In this document: in pieces, positions 7,563-16,464 of the stretch
Layout of the letters: every line of letters begins with the position of its first letter
How positions within the stretch are numbered: the stretch's first letter is position 1
Assembly: GCF_001078595.1 (NCBI RefSeq)
Contig: NZ_LFTY01000001.1
Location: 27,588-91,587, forward strand
DNA: 64,000 nt
Origin: Candidatus Rhodobacter oscarellae
GTDB taxonomy: Bacteria > Pseudomonadota > Alphaproteobacteria > Rhodobacterales > Rhodobacteraceae
Direction: 5' to 3'
Notes under the pieces: generated by a model
Databases searched by the model: none
Told to the model about the DNA's origin: nothing
Seen by the model: the letters and a program-made list of their open reading frames with translations, nothing else
Translations under genes and position numbers: made by a program

Positions 7563-8234
7563 TTAACCCGAGCGATGCTGTGACGCTGCCAGTGCGCCTC
7601 CAAGCGCGATCAGGATGCCGCCGCCTACCGCTTCTATCAATTCAATGACACGCTCCTTCATGAGGCGTGCAGACAGCGCGGAAGCAAAGCCGTAGAAGAC
7701 AAGTATTGGAAGTTCCAACAGAACCGAGACGACGCCAAGAATAACTAGCTGGGCGGCGACATTCCCGTCAGGTGATATGAATTGCGGGAGGATCGCCACA
7801 AAGAATAAGATATTCTTTGGATTTGATGCCTGAAGGGTGAATCCCTGCCAATAAGATTTGACCGGAGTTTGCGGAACCTTTGGCGCAGCGGCTTTCGCGT
7901 CTGACAAGTCCAGGCCTTCACCCAAGGATCGTTTTTGCCAGAGGTGTTTTGCCAGTGGCATGATCATTCCAACGCCAAGAAACACTAGATAGGCAGCGCC
8001 TATCCATTTGATTATGGTAAAAAGGGTGGCGCTAGCGACAATCAAGGCCCCGATCCCGAGTGCGGACAGTGTGAAGAAGATCGCGTTCGTTGACAGGATC
8101 CCCAACGTCGCCATGAAGCCGATGCGAAATCCCTGACGCATGGACAACCCAATCACCAGCAGCACCGCCGGTCCCGGCGTGAGCGAAAGCAGGAACTCAG
8201 TCAGAGCAAACAAAGCCAGTGTGTTGAGGTCCAT
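7563..8234 (-). CDS. LysE/RhtB family amino-acid exporter
   Basis: Integral membrane exporter, 223 residues, about six helices, of the LysE superfamily that exports amino acids or related metabolites. The family signature LSLTPGPAVLLVIG is at residues 14-27, and the Q-A-SNPKNILFFVAILPQFI motif is near residue 135. I start at the ATG preceded by GTGGAG at 6 nt; a GTG four codons upstream is part of that ribosome site. An Ala/Lys-rich loop (about residues 105-120) is longer than usual. Substrate unknown. A second, diverged LysE member lies 4 kb downstream. Confidence 0.85.
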   Translation of the reverse strand: MDLNTLALFALTEFLLSLTPGPAVLLVIGLSMRQGFRIGFMATLGILSTNAIFFTLSALGIGALIVASATLFTIIKWIGAAYLVFLGVGMIMPLAKHLWQKRSLGEGLDLSDAKAAAPKVPQTPVKSYWQGFTLQASNPKNILFFVAILPQFISPDGNVAAQLVILGVVSVLLELPILVFYGFASALSARLMKERVIELIEAVGGGILIALGGALAASQHRSG

Positions 8235-8389
8235 TAAAATCTCCACTCAGTATTCCCAATAAGCATCTTGGATTTCAGTGAAATTGACCAGACTAAAACT
8301 TTAAAAGCCGACATTGGCGTGCTCGCAGCGAAGGTTGAAAAAGTCCGCCGAGCGGAGATCTGGTGAGGGGCTACATAATAGCCTCTAGG

Positions 8390-8545
8390 GAGCCTTAAGG
8401 TCCGCTTCGAGCCCAGTGCTGCCGTTGCTTGCCCATCCTGGATGCTGCACGTGCAGCCCGCATCGCGGCCATTCATGCAGACCGCAGAAAATAGGAAAGG
8501 GTCGATTCACAGATCGCGGGCGCAGCGCCCTTTCGCTGCGGATGC
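8390..8545. repeat. Dispersed intergenic repeat, copy at 8.4 kb
   Basis: Contains CAGCCCGCATCGCGGCCATT (8454-8473), which recurs exactly at 13673-13692 and in degenerate form at 17756-17775. The flanks are also similar (GGATGCTGC before; GATTCACAGATCGCGGG and a palindromic GGGCGCAGCGCCC after). The region between the LysE gene and the LuxR-like gene has no open frame of interest. Confidence 0.55.
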
Positions 8546-8565
8546 ACCAATGTCAGCTTAACGCG

Positions 8566-10395
8566 TTATCCGGCGTCTACGGCTAGCTTGAGGTCTGGCT
8601 TGGATGCAAGCTTCATTGTCCTTGTCCCCCTTGCTGCTTCTGCCAGGATCGGGATCAGTTTATCATGCTGTTGATACATCAGTGCCAAACCAGCGTTTGG
8701 GACGATCTCAAAATGCATCCAGGGATAGGCGGTGCGCAAGGCGCTGATCGCATTAATGTCGATCGTTGGATCCTGTTCCGCAATGTAAACACGCACCGGG
8801 ATATGGCGCATTCTCTGCATCAAGTGGCTCCAGTCCGCGTGGAAGGCGACGTACTCCATGGCAAATGCCTGCGCCGCGTTGGTTGATGGTCCGGCCATGA
8901 GCTCGAGATTGGCGACCAGAATTTGTCTGACCTCATCGGTCTCGAGAAGCATCAAGTCGGCCGGTGAGTCCTGACATAACTTGCGCAGCATGGCCTCTGG
9001 CCCGATACGCTTGGCCATCATCATCACGGCCTTCGCCGCGAACCGGGCCAGTCCCGGGTTATGGCGTGCAGCCCAGACAAAAAAGCGTTGCCATTGTCCT
9101 GCGCCCTGAACGTCCAGGCCGTTTGGAAGACAGGGCCGCGCACCTATGCCAATCAGCTCGGAAACGACCTCTGGATGTCGTGCGACAAGATCGGCGGCAA
9201 AGGGGAAATCGCTTCCGTGAATGGCGTAGGGCAAGCGAGAAAGACCCAAATGTTGCAACAAAAAGACCGCGTCCGCGCTTGTGGTGCTCAACACGTCCGC
9301 ATCGGTTCTTAGATTGTCGCTGTGCCCATAACCTGCCCGGATCGGGCAGATGACGCGCAGATTGTGTTCGAAAGCCGAATGGACCATTGCGGGCGTCCAT
9401 CGCACCATCGCAGACCCCATATGAGAAAAAAGGATCGGGTTGCCACTTTGGGGGCCCATGTCGTGATAAGTCATGTGACGACCATCGGGCAATGTGACGG
9501 ACTTGAAGGGTTTCCAGACCTCGGACTGAAGCCAGCGGCCCTTGGCGGCAAATGCGGTTTCGGGTGCCTGCGAAGGCCGCGTCTCCGCAGCTTGTGCCTG
9601 GGGGAATTCGCCAAGCGTCAGGGCAAGGCGCACGACATCCGCCTGAGAGCGCACATTCATTTTGGAGATGATCGACTTTAACTGCTCGCGCACTGTGCCG
9701 ACGGTGGTGCCGCGCGCGTTTGCGATGGATTTTGTATCCTGGCCCTCGGTCAGGCGACGCACGACGCCTTGTTCGGCCTGGGTCAGCTGAAAGGCCTGCT
9801 TCAAAATGGTTCCAACTGACTCTCGCCAATGAATATATGTTGAGACAAGGAGCGCGACAGGTTCTCGGTCGGCGGTTTGCGTGACCCGTACGATCCGAAA
9901 CAGCATGGTGCCCTGCTTGGTCTGGGCCTCAGCCTTGAGCAGTCTTTCGAGGCAATCAGGCCGGTGCAGAACATCTCGAGTCAAACGCAGTAAAGAGGCC
10001 TGCACATCCTGGGGGATGTCCAATGACGCCAGCGTGTCCCCGGCCTGAACGTCAAAGGCCGCCTTAGCACCGGCGTTCACGTCCTCTACGACAAGGGATG
10101 TGTTTACGGTGAACGCAGCGAAGGACGCGTAGGGCTTTAGATGATCCTGCGCGTCCGGGGGTGACGTGTCACCGCGCCTCAGAAACGCTTCGGCCCTCTC
10201 AAGATGTGCATTGAAATACGCATCAAATGCGCTTGCTGCTCCGTCCTTGCCTGGCGCAAATTGTTCGGCAAGGTCGGCATCAGCCCAGAGCTGGATGAAA
10301 TCCTCTAGGAATGATGGATCAAGCGCAATTTCATAGATCCGGTCAAGGATAAGCGCGTGATCTGTGTCCAAGCCTGAACTGGTGCCTTCTGGCAT
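8566..10395 (-). CDS. LuxR-type regulator fused to an inactive alpha/beta-hydrolase-like domain (copy 1)
   Basis: About 609 residues. Order of parts: an N-terminal sensor-like region (about 1-200, possibly PAS-like), a LuxR-type helix-turn-helix (about 201-260: LTQAEQGVVRRLTEGQDTKS, GTTVGTVREQLKSI), then an alpha/beta-hydrolase fold (about 300-598: PDGRHMTYHDMG, CPIRAGYGHSDN). Where hydrolases have the serine nucleophile elbow, this protein reads YAIHGSDFPFA; aligning the following helix puts a glycine at the nucleophile position. The usual catalytic His region reads NAGLALMYQQ, without His. I infer a ligand-sensing pseudo-enzyme controlling transcription. ATG 10395 is chosen by comparison with its paralogue; TTG 10431 is possible. 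The upstream neighbour is a 42%-like tandem paralogue (estimate by eye). Confidence 0.75.
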   Translation of the reverse strand: MPEGTSSGLDTDHALILDRIYEIALDPSFLEDFIQLWADADLAEQFAPGKDGAASAFDAYFNAHLERAEAFLRRGDTSPPDAQDHLKPYASFAAFTVNTSLVVEDVNAGAKAAFDVQAGDTLASLDIPQDVQASLLRLTRDVLHRPDCLERLLKAEAQTKQGTMLFRIVRVTQTADREPVALLVSTYIHWRESVGTILKQAFQLTQAEQGVVRRLTEGQDTKSIANARGTTVGTVREQLKSIISKMNVRSQADVVRLALTLGEFPQAQAAETRPSQAPETAFAAKGRWLQSEVWKPFKSVTLPDGRHMTYHDMGPQSGNPILFSHMGSAMVRWTPAMVHSAFEHNLRVICPIRAGYGHSDNLRTDADVLSTTSADAVFLLQHLGLSRLPYAIHGSDFPFAADLVARHPEVVSELIGIGARPCLPNGLDVQGAGQWQRFFVWAARHNPGLARFAAKAVMMMAKRIGPEAMLRKLCQDSPADLMLLETDEVRQILVANLELMAGPSTNAAQAFAMEYVAFHADWSHLMQRMRHIPVRVYIAEQDPTIDINAISALRTAYPWMHFEIVPNAGLALMYQQHDKLIPILAEAARGTRTMKLASKPDLKLAVDAG

Positions 10396-10463
10396 TTGAT
10401 TTGTCTGCGTCCTTGCGTCGTTGCGACACAAGTTAGTTCATTTCAGACCGTTGCATAGGGCTC

Positions 10464-12248
10464 TTATTTAATATGTTTGGCTTGCCCTGCGGCTTCGGCC
10501 AGAATGGGCAACACATAGGCATATTGATTGTAGATCAACAGCTGCCCTGCTTTCTGGATCACTTCGATATCAATCCAGGGATAGGTATCGCGGTAGGCGG
10601 CAATCACGGCGGCGTCATAGAGCGGATCCTCCGTCCCGTTGATGAAACGCGTGGGGGTTGCCCTGGCGGACAACATAAGGTGGGTCCAGGATGCTTCGCT
10701 GACCAGCAACTCCATGACGTAGGCCTGCGAAACATCGGTGGTTTTGCCGGCAACGAGCTCTCCGTTCGCGACAAGAACTGCGCGAAGATGGTCGTCTTCC
10801 AGCAGCAACATATCCGATGGAGAGCTGCCGTTCATATGTCGGAACATTTCCAACACGCCGATGCGCCTGCTCATGGAAACCCCGGCCTTGGCGGTGAATT
10901 TCAGCAGATGGGGAGCATATTTGGCGGTCGACATGAAAAAGCGGTGCCATTTGCTCATGCTGGCATAGTGGTCATCCCCCTCGAGGCTGGCCCGCGCGCC
11001 TATGCCGATGATCTGGCTGATCCGTTCCGGGGCATGTGTCGCCAGATCAACGGCAAAAATCAGATCGTTCCCCTGCGGGACATAAGGCAACCGGTCGATC
11101 CCGAGATGGTCCAGCAGACACAGCGTATCCGCCCGGGTGACGGCGAGGATGTCGTCTTTCATATCAACGTTGTCCGAGCGTCCGTATCCCGCGCGTATCG
11201 GAACGATGACCCGCAACCCAAGTTTAAAGGCCAGGCGGATCATCGGCCGGTGCCACCGCGCCATACCGTACCCCATGTGCGTCAACAGGATTGGCGCACC
11301 AAGGCGGGGGCCGATTTCCAGATAATCCATGCGCCGCCCATCCGGAAGGGTAAGCGTTTCAAATGGTTTCCAAACCTCGGCATGAAGCCAGTCAGCGGGC
11401 GCCACATCGGGCAGGCTGTTGGTGGTATCCGCTCTGTCCTCTGCCGTCTTGCTGACTTCTTGCAACGACATAATGAGGCGGATCACCTCGGACTGCGTGC
11501 GCGCGTTCGTCTTGGCGAGGATCGATTTGATCTGCCCCCGCACGGTGCCTTCGCTTGTGCCTCGGCTTTCAGCGATGGTCTTGGCATCCATCCCTTCCAC
11601 AAGGGCGCGCACGACGGCTTGTTCTGCGGCAGCCAGCTGGAACACCTCTTGTAAGGTTTGGCCAAGGGCAGCGCGCCAATGATACTGCGTCGTTACAACA
11701 AGCGCGTAAGAGAGGGTTTGACCGGGAAGTTTCGGAAGTTTGTGGATTTGGAACAACGCGGCGCCGCGTGGTTTTGCCAAATCTACTTTGATCAAACGAT
11801 CTGATGGCTTGGGCGACGCAAACGCCGATCTCAAACAACCATCGAGCGCATCCAAAGACGCTTCGGGCAGATCAAGCGCGTCAAGGCACGCGCCTGGTTC
11901 AAGGCCAAAGGCATGCCCCGCACCTGCATTTGCCGCCACAACGCAGTGATCATGATTGACGACAAAGGCCGCCAGGCTATCGAAGCGCGCCAGCATTTCG
12001 GCGAAATCCGGTCCCGTGTCCTGGCTTTCCGCACGACTTAGGAATGTCTCTGCGCGTCGCAGGTGGGCTGCGTAGATCGCATCGAATTGATCAATTTGTG
12101 CAAACGTTTGCCGCGCTTCATGGGTGTCGAGGCCGGCACCATTCCAAGCTCCGATGAAATCATCCAGGGACTCGGGATCAATCGCAATGTCGTAGAGTTG
12201 ATCAACGATATTATGGCGTGGCAGATTGGGCTTCAAACTTAGGTCCAT
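10464..12248 (-). CDS. LuxR-type regulator fused to an inactive alpha/beta-hydrolase-like domain (copy 2)
   Basis: 594 residues with the same architecture as the downstream gene: sensor-like N-terminus (1-190), LuxR helix-turn-helix (about 200-262: LAAAEQAVVRALVEGMDAKT, GTSEGTVRGQIKSILAKTNA) and alpha/beta-hydrolase-like C-terminus (about 310-590). The nucleophile elbow reads YVPQGNDLIFA, so the serine is replaced by glycine/asparagine, and the catalytic His segment reads KAGQLLIYNQ. Both copies keep RAGYG-x-SDN and the helix after the elbow, so the fold is probably preserved while the triad is lost. The copies lie head to tail 68 nt apart and are likely co-transcribed. The target genes are unknown; neighbouring exporters are candidates only by proximity. 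Confidence 0.75.
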   Translation of the reverse strand: MDLSLKPNLPRHNIVDQLYDIAIDPESLDDFIGAWNGAGLDTHEARQTFAQIDQFDAIYAAHLRRAETFLSRAESQDTGPDFAEMLARFDSLAAFVVNHDHCVVAANAGAGHAFGLEPGACLDALDLPEASLDALDGCLRSAFASPKPSDRLIKVDLAKPRGAALFQIHKLPKLPGQTLSYALVVTTQYHWRAALGQTLQEVFQLAAAEQAVVRALVEGMDAKTIAESRGTSEGTVRGQIKSILAKTNARTQSEVIRLIMSLQEVSKTAEDRADTTNSLPDVAPADWLHAEVWKPFETLTLPDGRRMDYLEIGPRLGAPILLTHMGYGMARWHRPMIRLAFKLGLRVIVPIRAGYGRSDNVDMKDDILAVTRADTLCLLDHLGIDRLPYVPQGNDLIFAVDLATHAPERISQIIGIGARASLEGDDHYASMSKWHRFFMSTAKYAPHLLKFTAKAGVSMSRRIGVLEMFRHMNGSSPSDMLLLEDDHLRAVLVANGELVAGKTTDVSQAYVMELLVSEASWTHLMLSARATPTRFINGTEDPLYDAAVIAAYRDTYPWIDIEVIQKAGQLLIYNQYAYVLPILAEAAGQAKHIK

Positions 12249-12418
12249 TTATTCAATCTCAAGTCGTTAATAATCTTTTGCGCCAACGGTTTCGGGTGGC
12301 ATGTCGGTGTGCCTGCACATGTTAATTATCATATCAACGCATGCAGACACACCTTAAGTTCCGGAGGAGCTAACGGAAGAGGAAGTTACCTCCGGAATTC
12401 CGCGACGGAATCCCGCAA

Positions 12419-13030
12419 TCAAAGGAAAACCATCGTCCCGCCACCACCAACGAGCAGGGCGGAAAGACCCCTGTTCATATACAGCTGCCCCATTTCGGAT
12501 CTAATCAAGCGGCGCAACTGCGCCGCAAACACAACCACCAGTGCCGCCGCCAGGGCGAGGCTGCCAAAGGTGATCAGTGCAATGATTAGAAAGTCCGGAA
12601 GCGCGATCGTGGTCATATTCATGACCTCGGGCAAGGACAGCGGAAGCATGATTGCGATGTAGGGCGAGATAAAGCAGGTCGCGATGCCTGCCAGAACCGA
12701 AGACCCCTTGGACGCCGGAACATCCGCGTCTTTCTGGGCAAGGTCCACGCCGCCTTTCCAGATGTCATAGGCGACCCACAGAATGTAAGCCATCATGACG
12801 TATTTAGTGTAGTCAAAGACCTCGGGTACGGACGTCAACCAGGTGCCGAGGCCGAAACAGACGGCACTGATGATAATCACACCGCCAATCGCGTAGCCAA
12901 GGCCAAAGCCCGCGGCCCCCTTGGTATCGTTGCTCGCAGAGCGCACGATCAGCATGAGCACAACCGGCCCCGGCGCAATCGCAAGAACGAAGACAGTCAG
13001 AAAGAAGGACAGAGTATCTGCATAAGACAT
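12419..13030 (-). CDS. LysE family translocator (second copy)
   Basis: About 203 residues, six predicted helices. The family motif AIAPGPVVLMLIV is at residues 17-29, and the C-terminal half carries ISPYIAIMLPLSLPEV in place of the more usual NPK-x-xxFF motif, so this is a divergent member. Its start codon overlaps the stop codon of the small membrane protein upstream by one base (TAATG), showing translational coupling; an alternative ATG two codons upstream (13036) is less likely. The substrate is unknown. Confidence 0.75.
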   Translation of the reverse strand: MSYADTLSFFLTVFVLAIAPGPVVLMLIVRSASNDTKGAAGFGLGYAIGGVIIISAVCFGLGTWLTSVPEVFDYTKYVMMAYILWVAYDIWKGGVDLAQKDADVPASKGSSVLAGIATCFISPYIAIMLPLSLPEVMNMTTIALPDFLIIALITFGSLALAAALVVVFAAQLRRLIRSEMGQLYMNRGLSALLVGGGGTMVFL

Positions 13031-13350
13031 TAACAAGTTTCCGGATCTGAATTGGCGACCAAGACGTTACTCGTCTTTGACCATTTTCGACGCAGCCGCA
13101 GGCAAAGCCCCGTTACGCCAATGATTATGACGCTCCCTTGGATGAGAGCAGCCGAAAGGTTGAATTCAGCAATCAAACTGAGTGCAACAAGGCTCGAAGA
13201 CATCACGTTGGCCAGGGAATAGGCCGTGCTGTTGCCGTTCATCAGCCCCCACTGCACGGCCGCAAAGGCGGAAATGTACATAATGAAGCCAACAACACCC
13301 AGAGTCTCAAGCAGGCCGAGCGTTTCAGCGTAGCGAACAATGTGATCCAT
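13030..13350 (-). CDS. CBU_0592-like small membrane protein
   Basis: About 106 residues with three hydrophobic helices: LLETLGVVGFIMYISAFAAV, then a segment around NVMSSSLVALSLIAEFN, then ALIQGSVIIIGVTGLCLRL, ended by a positive RRKWSK cluster. The arrangement resembles the CBU_0592 family of small inner-membrane proteins of unknown function. I start at ATG 13350 (MDHIVRYAETLG), because the frame upstream is not family-like. Coupled to the LysE gene through a one-base overlap, so the two may act together, which is inference. Confidence 0.6.
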   Translation of the reverse strand: MDHIVRYAETLGLLETLGVVGFIMYISAFAAVQWGLMNGNSTAYSLANVMSSSLVALSLIAEFNLSAALIQGSVIIIGVTGLCLRLRRKWSKTSNVLVANSDPETC

Positions 13351-13519
13351 GGGTCTTCCTTCGATGTCACAAACGAAGGGGTAGGCAGTTCGGAAAAATG
13401 CGGCATCTCCCATTTGGGGGATGCGGGTCAGAAATTTGTGGAAAGTAAGGTTTTCCATACTCTTACGAGTAAGCGACGATCTCAAATAATGGCCTCTTCA
13501 AGCGCCTGAATCTAACCCC

Positions 13520-13760
13520 AAATGGCGACATTGGTACAGCGTGCAGCATCGGTGAGTTTGGGCTCTCTGCCACCGTTAGATCGGTCGCAGCATCCTCTAA
13601 GATCTGCCCAGATCGCGGCGTCACGGACGGCCCATAAGAGACACTCAGCACCCAGCTGGCTTTCTGCGGTCGCAGCCCGCATCGCGGCCATTCGCGGCAC
13701 CGCCGACAACAGATGACAGGTGAATTCACACATCGCGGGACTAAGCCGTCGCTCGCTTTG
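13520..13760. repeat. Dispersed intergenic repeat, copy at 13.6 kb
   Basis: Holds the exact 20-mer CAGCCCGCATCGCGGCCATT at 13673-13692, preceded by TTTCTGCGGT and followed by GAATTCACACATCGCGGG, like the 8.4-kb copy (GATTCACAGATCGCGGG). The left half carries GTGCAGCATCGGTGAGTTTGGGCTC, a reverse-strand version of the GAGCCC...ACCGATGCTGC pattern seen near 7.3 and 15 kb. No gene is present. Confidence 0.55.
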
Positions 13761-13778
13761 CCAGAGCGCAGGGCTGCT

Positions 13779-14498
13779 CTACCCTTCAAACGCCGCTACC
13801 AGATCAACCTCTTGATCCGAGAACCCAAACTTCCCGACCATTTTTCGATGTGCTTCGGTCCCCAGATATTGGGAGAGGACAGCATCAACTTCCCGCAGAA
13901 GCTCGGTCTCTTCCAGCCAGAATGCAAATGATCCAAACGCTGGCGGTTTTTCGTTCGGAGGCACCAAGATCAATTCGATCGGCCATTCGGCGTTCTGCAC
14001 GATAAAGCCCGTGTGCGCCATTCCCACACTGGCATAGGCATCGGCCCTTCCCTCTCGCACCGCTTTCGCCGCCTCCTTGTATGTCTCGAAAATCATGATC
14101 CTGTTTTCATCGACACCAAATTCAACCGCAGAGCGGTGCTGGAACTGATCGCGGATAACCGCCAGCCGAGCATTTGGATTATCTGCGACCGATTGATAGC
14201 CGCTTAGTCCCAGGGGATTGCTCTTGGCGACCAATAGCCCATCCGGCAGCGCCCAGATTGGCCGACTGAATCGTGCGCTTTTTCTGCGTTCGTCAGTCCC
14301 GAACAATCCGGTCGTCATACGCCAGCGACCGTCCCCAAGACCGGGCAACAGCTCGGCAAACTCTGTCTCGACCGGCTCAAAGTCAGCGGCCCCGAGTTCG
14401 GCAAACACATGCCTTGCAAGTTCCACATCACTGCCAGTGACGTGGCCGGTGTTGTCGACGTAGTTGAAGGGGGGCTCGATTAAGTAGGCAAATTTCAA
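13779..14498 (-). CDS. Solute-binding-protein-like domain without a signal peptide
   Basis: 239 residues resembling family 3 extracellular solute-binding proteins of ABC importers: EPPFNYVDNTGHVTGSDVELARHV near the N-terminus, TTGLFGTDERRKSARFSRPI, a middle AVIRDQFQ segment and AYASVGMAHTGFIVQ. The start MKFAYLIEPPF begins directly in the first strand of the mature fold, so there is no leader and the protein should stay in the cytoplasm. The ATG overlaps the stop of the MerR gene by 4 nt (ATGA). A cytoplasmic ligand-binding partner or a domain split from a regulator is inferred. No permease or ATPase gene is nearby. Confidence 0.7.
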   Translation of the reverse strand: MKFAYLIEPPFNYVDNTGHVTGSDVELARHVFAELGAADFEPVETEFAELLPGLGDGRWRMTTGLFGTDERRKSARFSRPIWALPDGLLVAKSNPLGLSGYQSVADNPNARLAVIRDQFQHRSAVEFGVDENRIMIFETYKEAAKAVREGRADAYASVGMAHTGFIVQNAEWPIELILVPPNEKPPAFGSFAFWLEETELLREVDAVLSQYLGTEAHRKMVGKFGFSDQEVDLVAAFEG

Positions 14499-14860
14499 GG
14501 ATCATCCTCTTTTGTGTCTGGGCCATAGCTGGCAATCTTGATGGCGAGGACTTCTTCGCATTTTTCGAGCTTCGCGCGCTTTGCCTTCAGGGTGTCCGCA
14601 TGATCGGCGAGGATTTTCCGACGCTCTGCGATACCGGTATCACCCGCCTTGGCGAGCGTCGTGAACCGTCGCATCTGCTTGAGCGACATGCCCGTTTCGC
14701 GAAGCCAGTACAGCAGTGTGAGCCATTCAATCAGCCGCGGTGTGAACCGCCGGTGCCCATCCGGGCCGCGCTCGATCTTGGGCAGCATACCCGACTTCTC
14801 ATAGAACCTTATCGTGTACGCGGACAATCCGCAGGCTTCTGACGCCTCTGCAATTCTCAT
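14495..14860 (-). CDS. MerR family transcriptional regulator
   Basis: 121 residues. The winged helix-turn-helix is MRIAEASEACGLSAYTIRFYEKSGML followed by GPDGHRRFTPRLIEWLTLLY, typical of MerR proteins that twist a promoter with an overlong spacer. The C-terminus is a dimerisation coiled coil (about residues 80-112) with a single Cys, so it is not a classical metal sensor. The ribosome site is AGAGGAAG. A matching 19-bp-spacer promoter with a perfect dyad lies directly upstream, so it probably controls its own operon, which includes the leaderless solute-binding protein. Confidence 0.88.
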   Translation of the reverse strand: MRIAEASEACGLSAYTIRFYEKSGMLPKIERGPDGHRRFTPRLIEWLTLLYWLRETGMSLKQMRRFTTLAKAGDTGIAERRKILADHADTLKAKRAKLEKCEEVLAIKIASYGPDTKEDDP

Positions 14861-14885
14861 CTTGGCAAGTCTTCCTCTAACAAAT

Positions 14886-14916
14886 TTGGTAGCGGGTTAG
14901 AGTTACTCTAAGTCAA
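14886..14916 (-). promoter_or_regulatory. MerR-type promoter with 19-bp spacer and perfect dyad
   Basis: Read on the minus strand: -35 TTGACT, a 19-nt spacer, and a -10-like TACCAA. Within the spacer, overlapping the end of the -35 box, is the palindrome TTAGAGTAACTCTAA (14897-14911, 7-1-7). MerR-family activators bind such dyads in 19-20 bp spacers. The site lies 26 nt upstream of the merR start codon. The -10 match is weak, as is common at activated promoters. Confidence 0.7.
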
Positions 14917-14949
14917 TGCTGAATTCTAAAAAGCAGTCTTTTGTGGGGA

Positions 14950-15080
14950 GCGCAGCACCGGTCAAATTGGGCTCAGAGCCGCCATCGGAGCCGACGCAGC
15001 ATCTGAACTGTAGGAGACCAGGAGCACCATCGTGGTCGGCCTATTCCGGATGTTGGCCAAGTCGTTCGCCGCTGCGGTGA
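14950..15080. repeat. Degenerate intergenic repeat copy at 15.0 kb
   Basis: Contains TTGGGCTCAGAGCCGCCATC and GACGCAGCATCTGAACTG, then GCCGCTGCGG, matching the elements of the repeats near 7.3, 8.4, 13.6 and 17.7 kb but without the exact 20-mer core. It separates the MerR operon from the DUF3179 gene. Confidence 0.35.
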
Positions 15081-15105
15081 AGCTTTCGCAAATCAGACCT
15101 TCAAT

Positions 15106-16464
15106 CTACTCTGCCCATAAGACCGTCTCCGAGTAAAACTGCGACCAAGCAAACCAAAACGCCTCATGACTCATTAGTTCCTCGCCTTTTGATTTGGTCG
15201 CTCTCACGCCTCCGGCGGACAGCTCCAGTCTCACGTCCTCGAACGAGACTTCTTGGCCTGCTACCAGTGCAGCGACTGCTGCTGCGCGGGGAAAGGCGAC
15301 AGGAGTACCGTTATCGGTGATGGTGCCGATGATGTCTTCGTGCACAGGTAGGCGCGGGTCGACGTCCCCTATCGGGAAGATAGGGCCATTGGCATCGCGT
15401 GTTTCGCGCAGATTGAAGTCACGACCGAGGGCCAAAGCTTCAACCATGACTGTTGTGTTCGGATAGGCCAAGCGCCAAGACCCCCAGTCGGATGTGATGA
15501 CCGTCGCTTGTTCCAATTGGAGCCCGATATCAGCCAACGGGCCCGTCACCGCCTTGCCAAGGAATGTATCAAACACCGAATGTGTTTCGATGTCATACAT
15601 AACTTTGTTTGAGCGGATCAGCAGGCCGGACGTACGTAAGATGGGCCGTTTCACACCTGCTGGCAGGCGATCTGTAAAGAAGGCCTGCGCGGCTCCGCAC
15701 AGAGTGCAATATGGAATGCCAAGATCGCGGCCGCCGAGTGTGTCATTCACCATTTCACGCACTTCCATGATCCTTCGAGGATAGGCGCGCGCCTGACCGT
15801 TCACTACGATACCGAAGATGATTTCATCATCTGCCAACCAAGTTGCCTCTTTTGCGGTGCTGACTTCGGGATTATCGACAGCAGGGATGCAATGGCAGAC
15901 ATTGTCAGTTGTGTCATAGGGGCGCGCATCAATGTTCACCCCGCCCCAATCCACGAGCTGCCATGCGATATCACCCTCGACAAAGATTTCGTCCCAACCG
16001 GGAACATAGTTGGTAAAGACGCTGCGCTTATGCGCGAGGTATCCTGGATAGGCGGGCATGTCCCACGCGATCATCTTGTTGATAATCTGCTGACGCAGAC
16101 GACCGCTACTAAAAGCGGTGTCGAGGATGGTCGCCGCGACGCGCGTTAACGCAGCACGGAATTCCGGCCGCCAAGCAAAACGCTGCATATCGGTGATAAT
16201 CCAAACCAGTCGCGGATCATGTGTTCGCGCGAGAGTATCAAACGCCTTGGTGTTTGCTGGGCTCCAATCGGACTGGTTCACCGCGATTGCTAGAACCTCA
16301 TCCAACGCCTCATTCACCGTTGCGACCAACGGGCCTTCTGGGATCGTCGGTGGTGCTCCAAATTCAGCGATCACATAGTCGGGCAAAGGCGCAAGGTCCT
16401 GCCCCCAAAGCACGTTGGACGGGAAACAGAGCGTGACGGCCATAGCGAACAGGTGGCGAAGCAC
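15106..16464 (-). CDS. DUF3179 domain-containing secreted protein
   Basis: About 452 residues; DUF3179 proteins are of unknown function. The GTG start is chosen because it has GAAGGA six bases upstream and gives a good leader (LRHLFAMAVTLCFPSNVLWG, then QDLAPLP). The mature part has an alpha-helical region (residues about 30-160), then the DUF3179 core: CHCIPAVDNPEV, IIFGIVVNGQARAYPRR, NDTLGGRDLGIPYCTLCG (CTLC pair, likely redox or metal site) and DIETHSVFDTFLG. The C-terminus covers FPIGDVDPRLP. It stands alone between repeat-bearing spacers and is an accessory cassette in this genome. Confidence 0.75.
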   Translation of the reverse strand: MLRHLFAMAVTLCFPSNVLWGQDLAPLPDYVIAEFGAPPTIPEGPLVATVNEALDEVLAIAVNQSDWSPANTKAFDTLARTHDPRLVWIITDMQRFAWRPEFRAALTRVAATILDTAFSSGRLRQQIINKMIAWDMPAYPGYLAHKRSVFTNYVPGWDEIFVEGDIAWQLVDWGGVNIDARPYDTTDNVCHCIPAVDNPEVSTAKEATWLADDEIIFGIVVNGQARAYPRRIMEVREMVNDTLGGRDLGIPYCTLCGAAQAFFTDRLPAGVKRPILRTSGLLIRSNKVMYDIETHSVFDTFLGKAVTGPLADIGLQLEQATVITSDWGSWRLAYPNTTVMVEALALGRDFNLRETRDANGPIFPIGDVDPRLPVHEDIIGTITDNGTPVAFPRAAAVAALVAGQEVSFEDVRLELSAGGVRATKSKGEELMSHEAFWFAWSQFYSETVLWAE

